Shown here piece by piece: positions 1 through 5,901 of a stretch of DNA of 7,884 bases (positions are counted from its first letter, which is position 1; every line of letters starts with the position of its first letter). The notes under the pieces are model-generated. The model saw nothing but the letters and a program-made list of their open reading frames with translations, was not told where the DNA came from and made no database searches. The position numbers were made by a program, and so were the translations under genes. The stretch is from Deltaproteobacteria bacterium. GTDB taxonomy: Bacteria > Myxococcota_A > UBA9042 > DTJE01. Location: positions 1 through 7,884 of the forward strand of contig JAADHL010000377.1 in NCBI GenBank assembly GCA_013151875.1, read 5' to 3'.

Positions 1-338
1 AGGGCCAGGCACGTGTCGTAGGCCCCCGATGCGACCGCGTAGACCGCGCCCCTGAACGCCTCGGTCCCGCTGGCGCAGTAATTCTCGGTCCGCGTGACGG
101 GGATCAGGGGCAGCCGCAGGGTCGTGGACAACGGCAGGGCGCTCTTGCCCACGTTGATCTCTTCCAGGCATGTGGCGAACCAGGCCGCCTGGATTTCCTT
201 TTTTTCGATGCCGGCGTCGCTGAGGCACTCGGTGAATGCCTCCACCATCAATTCCTCGGCGCCCGCGTCCCAGCGTTCGCCGAATTTCGAGCATCCCATC
301 CCGATAATCGCGACCTTGTCCTTGATTCCGGTAGCCAT
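1..338 (-). CDS. SCP-x-type thiolase / acetyl-CoA acyltransferase, 5' part only
   Basis: The N-terminal 112 residues of a thiolase-superfamily protein are visible; the gene runs off the left edge. It begins MATGIKDKVAIIGMG, and the nucleophile motif ENYCASG puts the acyl-accepting Cys at residue 88, close to Cys89 of classic biosynthetic thiolase, so the active site looks intact. The missing Gln-x-Lys insertions and overall style suit the SCP-x/acetyl-CoA acetyltransferase-like branch, which often works with a separate DUF35 protein, rather than the FadA type. The expected role is CoA-dependent cleavage of a 3-ketoacyl-CoA, or a retro-aldol or condensation reaction as in some SCP-x relatives. 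The ATG at 338 follows a strong Shine-Dalgarno overlapping the upstream stop, 10 bp away. As third gene of the operon, after a DUF35-containing protein, it is the likely DUF35 partner. The catalytic His and second Cys lie outside the window. Confidence 0.88.
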   Translation of the reverse strand, partial: MATGIKDKVAIIGMGCSKFGERWDAGAEELMVEAFTECLSDAGIEKKEIQAAWFATCLEEINVGKSALPLSTTLRLPLIPVTRTENYCASGTEAFRGAVYAVASGAYDTCLA

Positions 339-340
339 GA

Positions 341-350
341 CTCCCTCCTC
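341..350 (-). promoter_or_regulatory. Shine-Dalgarno of the thiolase, overlapping the upstream stop
   Basis: The minus strand reads GAGGAGGGAG ending 2 nt before the ATG at 338; the core GAGGAGG (350-344) is 5 nt from it. The site shares two bases with the TGA stop (351-349) of the upstream fusion gene, which favours translational coupling. Confidence 0.75.
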
Positions 351-3081
351 AAAACTCGAAGAGCTTTTCGATAAGCTGGGACTTCATGAGGTCGCCCTCG
401 ATCTTCAGCTTGCCGGATGTGTATGCCTTCATGGCGTTCAGCTTGCCCTCCATCAGGGCCAGGAAGTCCTCGTCGGCCATTATGATCGTGGTAGTTGGGC
501 TTGCGTGCTCGCCCCCGAAGACCTCGCATGACTGGTCCTTGATCACCGTATGCCAGTCACCGCCGCCCGGTCCCGAGATGCGATACTGGAACACCACGTC
601 GACTCCGGCCGCCTTGTCGCCCTTGAACGCCTGGGGCATCTTTTCAAAGACCGCCGCGACCGTCAGGCCGCCCCCGCCGGTGTCGGCCGTAGGTTCCTTT
701 TTCGGCTTGAATGCCTCCATCATCGGGCCCAAGGACTCGGTCGCGTTTGCGAATTCAACCGCCCCGTCCAAGCTGTTGATCTCTTCCCAGTGTCTTTGTA
801 CGGCCTCGGGCGTGGGTACGACGCCTTCATCCGCGGCAACGGCGCCTGGTCCCTGGATCACGGCCACGCGGCTGAAGTGCCCCATGCCCGCGTTGAAGAC
901 CTGGCCGGTCTCGGCGCACCCGCGCGAGCAAAGGTACGTTACCAGCGGCGTGACGAATTCGGGCCGCGTTTTCGCCTGAAGGTCATCCGGCAGGATGTCC
1001 GTGGTCAGCCGGGTCGTGGCCAGGGGCGCCACTGCGTTTACGTGGATCCCATACTTGCCGCCCTCGAGTTCCAGCGTGTTCACCAGACCCACGAGGCCCA
1101 TCTTGGCGGCCGAGTAGTTGGCCTGGCCGAAGTTGCCGAACAGGCCCGCAGCAGACGTAGTCATCACAATCCGCCCGTATCCCGCCTCCTTCATCCTCGC
1201 GAAAGCGGGCCGGGTCACGTTGATCGCCCCATCCAGATGCACGGACAGCACTTGATTCCATTGTTCGGGGGTCATCTTGGCGAAGGTGCCGTCGCGCAGG
1301 ATGCCGGCGTTGTTCACGAGGACATCGATCCGTCCCCATGTGTCGATTGCCTTTGCCACGATGGCCTCGCCGCCCTCGGGCGTGGCCACCGAGTCGTAGC
1401 TTGCCACGGCCTCGCCGCCGGCTTCTACGATCTCCTTCACGACCTCGTCGGCCGCGTTCTTCGACTCACCAGTGCCGTCCCGCGCGCCGCCCAGGTCATT
1501 GACCACCACCTTCGCGCCCCGTTTTGCCAGCTCCAGCGCATAGGTGCGGCCCAGGCCCGCGCCCGCCCCGGTCACAACCGCCACCTGGCCGTCGAACCGG
1601 ATTTCAGGCCCTTCGGCCGCCACCGGCCCGGAGGTCGGGTCGGGAACCGCCTTCCAGAAGTAGCCGGAAAATCCACGTTCAATGTCACGGTATCTGCGCC
1701 TGAATACCATGTTCACCTTCTGGCCCACGCGGACATCCTCGTGGGTGCAGTCAGTGAAGTCGGCCATGAACCGGCCGCCGCCGTCGAACTGGACCATTCC
1801 GTATACGTTCGGGGGATCCACCGAGACCGACAACAGGTCGCCAGTAAAACTCTTGATCGTGGCCGGTACGTCCGAGAACTCGTAGTCGTCCTGACTGTCC
1901 ACGGCGCCGCAGGATGGATTCACGCAGATATCCATCTTGGGGAACTGGGGCGTGCCGCACTCGCGACATTTGCCCCCAACCAATCCCAATATCATCCGGC
2001 GCTTGCGCCACAGGACCGTCATGGCCGTCTGGGTCGGGGCCTCGGCCCTTATCCCCATTTCGGTCTGCACCAGGTCCCGGAACTTTTGGAACTTGGGATA
2101 ATTCTTCGTGACTACCTTGTTGTCCAGGCAGCCCTGGACACCGATCCTATCAGGCAGGTCGGCGATGGCGTCAGTCACCCGGAAGTACAGAGCGTCACAG
2201 CCCTGGCCGAATCCACACGCAAGGATACGGTCACCGGGTTTCGCCGTTTCCAGGGCCCTCGACAGCATGACAAGGGCATGAGCCGCTCCGGTTTCGCCGC
2301 AGGACTCGTGCAGGTTGTCCGCCACCTTGTCGGGGGTTGCGCCCAGCTTCTTCGCGATTTTACGGTGCTCGGCCTTGAAAAAGCAGGGGAAAACCAGGGT
2401 ATCCACGTCGTCCATGGTTATGGACATTTTCTGAAACAGCCCGTTGATTGTTTCGGGGATGATCTTCGAGTAGCCCTCATCGCGTACCCATCTTTCTTCC
2501 CACATATAGTCGAATCTATGGCCTTCGCCCCGATAGTGATCCACAAAGTCGTACGAAACCGTGTGGCTTCCAACAAACTCGGCGACCACGCCCTCGTCGC
2601 CCACCAACATGGACGCGGCCCCGTCTCCGAACCACATTTCATAAAAATAGGCGGATTTGGCTTCGCGCTTGTCCGCGGCCGTGACCAGGACACGATGCTT
2701 GTCGCCCGATTTCACGGACTCCATCGCCGCTATCAGGGCGGTCGTGCCCGACCTCAGCGAAGACGCAAAGTCCGCGGTCGCGATTGCGTCACGCAGATTG
2801 AGAGCGGTCTTGACGATGCCGGCGTTGAGCCGGTCTGCAAAGGGCATGGTGGTGGAACCCAGATAGAGGGCATCCACCTTTGATTTATCCATGCCTCTCA
2901 GGCAGTCTCTGGCCGCTGCCACGGCCATGGTCAGGGTGTCCTCGTCGTGATTGCAGAAGGACCTCTCGCCCTGTGCCACCATGACGATGGCAGGCGCGAA
3001 CCAACCCATGTGCTCGTAGATTGCCATGCGATCAAGGCGCAGCCTGGGGATGTATCCGCCAAAGGAAGTGATACCGACCAT
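349..3081 (-). CDS. Four-module fusion: HMG-CoA-synthase-like + DUF35 (Zn-ribbon/OB) + MFE-2-type SDR + SCP2
   Basis: A 910-residue multidomain acyl-CoA protein, probably cytoplasmic (no signal peptide or membrane segment seen). Residues 1-330 have the HMG-CoA synthase/KAS III thiolase fold, but the usual Glu, Cys and His align with Thr77, Leu109 and Pro232, so synthase activity is doubtful. Residues 355-480 are DUF35: a rubredoxin-like zinc ribbon (Cys372, Cys375, Cys386, Cys391) then an OB-fold. Residues 494-795 are an SDR of the MFE-2 (3R)-hydroxyacyl-CoA dehydrogenase type, with TGAGAGLG at 504-511, Asp529 after strand 2 (favours NAD), NNAG at 590-593 and catalytic Ser643, Tyr656 and Lys660. 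A Gly-rich linker leads to an SCP2 lipid-binding domain (804-910). The ATG at 3081 has a strong Shine-Dalgarno inside the previous gene's end. The SDR half is about 75-80% identical to that of the neighbour. Likely role: (3R)-hydroxyacyl-CoA oxidation plus scaffolding of the adjacent thiolase (inference). Confidence 0.9.
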   Translation of the reverse strand: MVGITSFGGYIPRLRLDRMAIYEHMGWFAPAIVMVAQGERSFCNHDEDTLTMAVAAARDCLRGMDKSKVDALYLGSTTMPFADRLNAGIVKTALNLRDAIATADFASSLRSGTTALIAAMESVKSGDKHRVLVTAADKREAKSAYFYEMWFGDGAASMLVGDEGVVAEFVGSHTVSYDFVDHYRGEGHRFDYMWEERWVRDEGYSKIIPETINGLFQKMSITMDDVDTLVFPCFFKAEHRKIAKKLGATPDKVADNLHESCGETGAAHALVMLSRALETAKPGDRILACGFGQGCDALYFRVTDAIADLPDRIGVQGCLDNKVVTKNYPKFQKFRDLVQTEMGIRAEAPTQTAMTVLWRKRRMILGLVGGKCRECGTPQFPKMDICVNPSCGAVDSQDDYEFSDVPATIKSFTGDLLSVSVDPPNVYGMVQFDGGGRFMADFTDCTHEDVRVGQKVNMVFRRRYRDIERGFSGYFWKAVPDPTSGPVAAEGPEIRFDGQVAVVTGAGAGLGRTYALELAKRGAKVVVNDLGGARDGTGESKNAADEVVKEIVEAGGEAVASYDSVATPEGGEAIVAKAIDTWGRIDVLVNNAGILRDGTFAKMTPEQWNQVLSVHLDGAINVTRPAFARMKEAGYGRIVMTTSAAGLFGNFGQANYSAAKMGLVGLVNTLELEGGKYGIHVNAVAPLATTRLTTDILPDDLQAKTRPEFVTPLVTYLCSRGCAETGQVFNAGMGHFSRVAVIQGPGAVAADEGVVPTPEAVQRHWEEINSLDGAVEFANATESLGPMMEAFKPKKEPTADTGGGGLTVAAVFEKMPQAFKGDKAAGVDVVFQYRISGPGGGDWHTVIKDQSCEVFGGEHASPTTTIIMADEDFLALMEGKLNAMKAYTSGKLKIEGDLMKSQLIEKLFEF
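697..1602 (-). repeat. SDR-domain direct repeat, copy 1 (inside the four-module fusion)
   Basis: This stretch encodes residues 494-795 of the fusion and is a diverged direct copy of 3087-4004. Proteins match at roughly 75-80% by eye, including an unbroken identical run of 26 residues around the catalytic Tyr656/Lys660, and the DNA is nearly identical in patches (around 1100-1155 versus 3494-3550). The tail after the Rossmann fold, including the FANA.ESL and MEAFKP motifs, is also shared, so the duplication covers the whole MFE-2-type unit. Confidence 0.8.
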
Positions 3082-3083
3082 CG

Positions 3084-4874
3084 TTATTCCTCCTTCCCTG
3101 GTTTGAATGCCTCCATGGCGGGCGCGAGGGATTCCATGGCGTTCGCGAATTCCCCGGCCCCTTCAATGGAAGCGATTTTCTTCATGTTTTTCGCCACGGC
3201 CTCCGCGGTGGGGATCGCGCCCTCGTCCGCGGCAACGGCGCCAGGCCCCTGGACCACGGCCGCCCGCGCGAAGTGGCCCATGCCAGCGGTGTAGATGCCG
3301 CCGCTGTCCCCGCATTTTTCGGAACACAGGTACAGGACCAGCGGCGTGACGTATTCGACCCTGGTCCTTTCGTACAGGTCCTCCGGCAGCACGTCCTCGG
3401 TCAGACGCGTCCCCGCCAGCGGCGCCACCGCGTTTACCTGAATGCCGTATTTGGCGCCCTCGATTTCGAGGCTGTTCATCAGGCCGACCAGTCCCATCTT
3501 GGCCGCCGAATAGTTGGCCTGTCCGAAGTTGCCGAACAGGCCCGCGGCCGATGTCGTCACCACGATGCGTCCGTAGCCCGCCTCCTTCATCTTCACAAAG
3601 GCCGGGCGGGTCACGTTGAAAGCGCCGTCCAGGTGCACGGATTTGACCTGTTCCCAGTTTTCAGGGGTCATCTTGACGAAGGTGCCGTCCCGCAGGATGC
3701 CCGCGTTGTTTATCAGGATGTCCACGCGGCCCCATGTGTCCATGGCCTTTGCCACGATGGCCTCGCCTCCCTCGACCGTGGCCACTGAGTCATAGCTGGC
3801 CACGGCCTCGCCGCCGGCCGCGACTATCTCGTTTACCACCTCGTCAGCGACCCTGGTGGAACCCTCGCCGCTGCCGTCCCGGGCGCCCCCAAGGTCGTTT
3901 ACCACCACCTTGGCGCCGCGTTTTGCGAGGTCGAGCGCGTAAGCCCGTCCCAGTCCCGCCCCAGCGCCGGTCACGATGGCGACGCGCTCATCGAACCGGA
4001 TCCCCTTGCTGCGTTCGCGAAGCGCCAGTTCCTCGGGTGTCAGCCATTCCGCTATCCCGCGGTCGATGACGACTTCCCCGGTTTCGCCGTTCACGACACG
4101 GAACAGTGCGCGGCCTTCCTCCACCTTCCAAATGCGTGTTTCTATGGGCACGCCGGGGTACAGTGCCTTTGAAAAGCGCGTCCTGAATCTCCTGATACGT
4201 TCCGGTTCTCCCGGGAAAAGATGCTTGATCACTGCCCTGCACGCGTATCCGTGCGTGCACAGGCCATGCATGATGGGTTTTGCGAATCCGCTGGCCTTTG
4301 CGAAATCCGGGTCCACGTGCAACTGGAACACGTCCCCGGACAATCGGTACAGGAGGGGCTGGCCGGGCTGAGGGGCCGCCTTTTCCACGAAATCGGGTTC
4401 ACGTTCAGGGAACTGGAAATCCTCCTTGGGAGCGGGCTCGCCGCCGAATCCGCCGTCCAGGCGGCAGAACAGGGTGAATATATTCGTAAACAGCTTCCGG
4501 CCGTTGTCGTGGAACGTGTCCGCCTCCGCGATCACCAAGGCGCCTTTGCCCTCGCCCTTGTCGTACATGTGGGTGATTGCGCCCTCGGTGGTCAGGGTGC
4601 CCTCCACAGGGATGGTGTCGTGGAAGATGATGTCCTGCTCGCCGTGCAGAATGCCCGCGAGATTGGCGCCGGAATCCAGCCCGGCCGCTGCCAGGAAGTC
4701 GAAAATGCTCCCAACGGAAAAGCTGGGTATCACTTTCAGCCTGTCCTCGTAGCAGTATTCCAGCTCGTCAAAGCCGGCGCCGACACCCAGGGCGTACAGG
4801 ACCACGTCCCTCCATGTATATACCCTGGTCATGGGGCCGATCCTCTTCCCGATGGTTTCGAGGTTCAGTGCCAT
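3084..4874 (-). CDS. Hydratase 2 (MaoC)-SDR bifunctional fusion, R-specific beta-oxidation enzyme
   Basis: A 596-residue fusion resembling peroxisomal MFE-2 with its domains swapped. Residues 1-290 are a double hotdog hydratase 2; the active C-terminal hotdog has YRLSGD at 176-181 and HGLCT at 203-207. Catalytic Asp181 and His186 are present, but the conserved Asn between them is Phe183 and the next Pro is Gln184. Residues 296-596 are the SDR: TGAGAGLG at 302-309, Asp327 after strand 2 (NAD type), NNAG at 389-392, Ser442, Tyr455 and Lys459. Expected reactions: trans-2-enoyl-CoA to (3R)-hydroxyacyl-CoA, then oxidation to 3-ketoacyl-CoA. The ATG at 4874 is chosen because an AGGAGGAGGA ribosome site lies 6 nt upstream and the fold starts there. 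The frame stays open to 5261, but that extension is low-complexity sequence antisense to the divergent gene. First gene of the leftward operon; the next gene starts 2 bp after its stop. Confidence 0.92.
   Translation of the reverse strand: MALNLETIGKRIGPMTRVYTWRDVVLYALGVGAGFDELEYCYEDRLKVIPSFSVGSIFDFLAAAGLDSGANLAGILHGEQDIIFHDTIPVEGTLTTEGAITHMYDKGEGKGALVIAEADTFHDNGRKLFTNIFTLFCRLDGGFGGEPAPKEDFQFPEREPDFVEKAAPQPGQPLLYRLSGDVFQLHVDPDFAKASGFAKPIMHGLCTHGYACRAVIKHLFPGEPERIRRFRTRFSKALYPGVPIETRIWKVEEGRALFRVVNGETGEVVIDRGIAEWLTPEELALRERSKGIRFDERVAIVTGAGAGLGRAYALDLAKRGAKVVVNDLGGARDGSGEGSTRVADEVVNEIVAAGGEAVASYDSVATVEGGEAIVAKAMDTWGRVDILINNAGILRDGTFVKMTPENWEQVKSVHLDGAFNVTRPAFVKMKEAGYGRIVVTTSAAGLFGNFGQANYSAAKMGLVGLMNSLEIEGAKYGIQVNAVAPLAGTRLTEDVLPEDLYERTRVEYVTPLVLYLCSEKCGDSGGIYTAGMGHFARAAVVQGPGAVAADEGAIPTAEAVAKNMKKIASIEGAGEFANAMESLAPAMEAFKPGKEE
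3087..3095 (-). promoter_or_regulatory. Shine-Dalgarno of the four-module fusion, embedded in the upstream coding end
   Basis: The minus strand reads AAGGAGGAA, which also encodes the last Lys-Glu-Glu of the MaoC-SDR protein. It is followed by TAA (3086-3084), two bases, then ATG at 3081. A ribosome ending the first gene is placed at the start of the second, so the two products are probably coupled in translation. Confidence 0.8.
3087..4004 (-). repeat. SDR-domain direct repeat, copy 2 (inside the MaoC-SDR fusion)
   Basis: This is the partner of copy 1 at 697-1602 in the same orientation, encoding residues 291-596 of the MaoC-SDR protein. The two copies are separated by about 1.5 kb that encodes the HMG-CoA-synthase-like and DUF35 domains. 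Both copies keep all catalytic residues. Confidence 0.8.
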
Positions 4875-4974
4875 CGCAGGTCCTCCTCCTGTGGATTTGC
4901 CGAGGTTACCCCGGGCCTTGACTGTGCGCAATGACAATGTTGAACTTGGCCGTCGGCAATCACGCGAGGCGAAA
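4875..4974. promoter_or_regulatory. Divergent promoter region between the operon and the isomerase gene
   Basis: This 100-bp spacer must hold signals for both directions. Leftward, TTGCCG (4959-4954), a 17-bp spacer and TGTCAT (4936-4931) each match the sigma-70 consensus at 4 of 6, giving a leader of about 50 nt before the ATG at 4874. Rightward, TTGACT (4918-4923) is a good -35, but the hexamer 17 bp on, TGAACT (4941-4946), matches only 3 of 6. If both are real they overlap. No clear operator palindrome was seen. Confidence 0.35.
4881..4890 (-). promoter_or_regulatory. Shine-Dalgarno that fixes the MaoC-SDR start
   Basis: The minus strand reads AGGAGGAGGA, 6 nt before the ATG at 4874. It is a near-ideal ribosome site and argues against any start further upstream in the open frame. 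Confidence 0.8.
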
Positions 4975-5795
4975 ATGGCGGATGGATACGAGGTCTTCAG
5001 GACGGAAAAGAGGGGCAGAGTTTTTTGGATTGTGATGGCGAATCCGGAAAAGCGGAACGCCATGGGCGCGGCATTCTGGAGGGAACTGCCCAGCGTATTT
5101 GCCGAGGCATCCAAGGACCCCGACACGCGCGCCGTGGTCCTGGCCGCCGATGGCGGGACGTTCTGCGCCGGCATCGACCTGATGGGGCTGTCCGCGGAGT
5201 TGCCGGCCCTGATGACGGGGGAGGGGGGCGGCAAGGCCAAGCAGGATTTTATCGGAACCATTCGTCGCTTTCAGGCCGTGGGATCGGCCCCCGAGTCCTG
5301 TCCCAAGCCGGTCATAGCCGCGATACATGGTTATTGCATCGGGGGCGGGCTGGACCTTGCGGCGGCGTGTGACATCCGCCTGGCGGCGCGGGACGTCGTC
5401 TTTTCGTTGCGTGAGGCGCGTGTGGCCATGATCGCGGACCTGGGCAGCCTGCAGAGGCTCGCGGCGATCATCGGCGAGGGGTTTGTCAGGGAACTGGCCT
5501 ATACGACCGACGATGTGTGTGCCGATCGGGCCCTTGCCATGCACCTGATCAACGCGCTGTGCGATGAGACAGGGACGCACTGTGGGAGTCGGCGCAGGCA
5601 ATGGGCGAGCGGATTGCTGCCAACTCGCCACAGGCTGTGCAGGCGACCAAGGAGGTCCTGAACTGGGGCCGCGGCCGGACAGTGGAAGACGGCATGCTGT
5701 ACGCCGCGATGCGGCAGACTTATCTGATACCCAACCCGGACCTGTTCGAGGCAATCGCCGCGTTCGCGGAAAAAAGGAAACCCGAGTTCAAATAG
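4975..5795 (+). pseudogene. ECH1-type delta3,5-delta2,4-dienoyl-CoA isomerase (crotonase family), frameshifted
   Basis: A crotonase-fold protein in two frames. The first reads from ATG 4975 (GAGG 5 nt upstream) to about codon 197, giving MADGYEVFRTEKRGRVF onwards. It then slips into unrelated Arg-rich sequence ending at 5661. The genuine C-terminus (DALWESAQAMGERIAANS onwards) resumes in another frame at 5568 and ends at 5795. Restoring one base near 5566-5569 (GAGAC to GAGGAC) gives an uninterrupted protein of about 273 residues, a normal family length. Asp127, Glu147 and Asp155 fit the rat ECH1 triad (Asp176, Glu196, Asp204) with exactly the same spacing, as does the ADLGSLQRL segment. This argues for an isomerase that relocates conjugated double bonds in unsaturated acyl-CoA rather than a plain hydratase; the oxyanion-hole segments TFCAGIDL and HGYCIGGG are present. 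The break may be a sequencing error or a real recent lesion. Confidence 0.85.
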
Positions 5796-5805
5796 CCGTC
5801 AAAAC

Positions 5806-5883
5806 CATCCGAAAAGTCATCCGAAAAATTAACCTGGGAAAGTTGAAACCAGGTGAAATTGCACCAAAAAAATTAACCTGGGA
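5806..5883. repeat. Short direct repeats in the convergent intergenic region
   Basis: A 16-bp exact direct repeat, AAAAATTAACCTGGGA, lies at 5824-5839 and 5868-5883, 44 bp apart. A 10-bp repeat, CATCCGAAAA, lies at 5806-5815 and 5818-5827 with a 12-bp period. A small inverted repeat, GGTG/CACC (5852-5855 and 5862-5865), sits between. The A+T-rich composition stands out against the coding sequence on both sides. Confidence 0.7.
5824..5854 (-). terminator. Probable Rho-independent terminator of the acyl-CoA ligase gene
   Basis: On the minus strand, ACCTGG and CCAGGT (5854-5849 and 5837-5832) form a 6-bp stem with an 11-nt loop, followed by TTAATTTTT down to 5824. It lies about 50 nt past the ligase stop. 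The T-rich tail follows the stem only on this strand, so it fits ligase transcription rather than the isomerase. Confidence 0.45.
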
Positions 5884-5901
5884 GAGGGCGGCCGGGGAAA
5901 G

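Noticed and set aside
550..2883. Long rightward open frame of 777 codons
   Set aside because: It lies entirely antisense to the four-module fusion and is rich in His, Arg, Gly and Val. This is a typical G+C-driven mirror frame with no recognisable domain.
4831..4974. Earlier in-frame ATG for the isomerase at 4831
   Set aside because: The extra residues overlap the start of the divergent operon gene and do not match the crotonase family; the ATG at 4975 gives a normal N-terminus.
4875..5261. In-frame upstream extension of the MaoC-SDR protein by 129 residues
   Set aside because: It is antisense to the well-supported isomerase gene, resembles no hydratase 2 N-terminus, and the near-perfect ribosome site at 4881-4890 marks the start at 4874.
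5564..5572. Programmed ribosomal frameshift as explanation for the broken isomerase
   Set aside because: There is no slippery heptamer or obvious downstream stimulatory structure, and the family does not use frameshifting.
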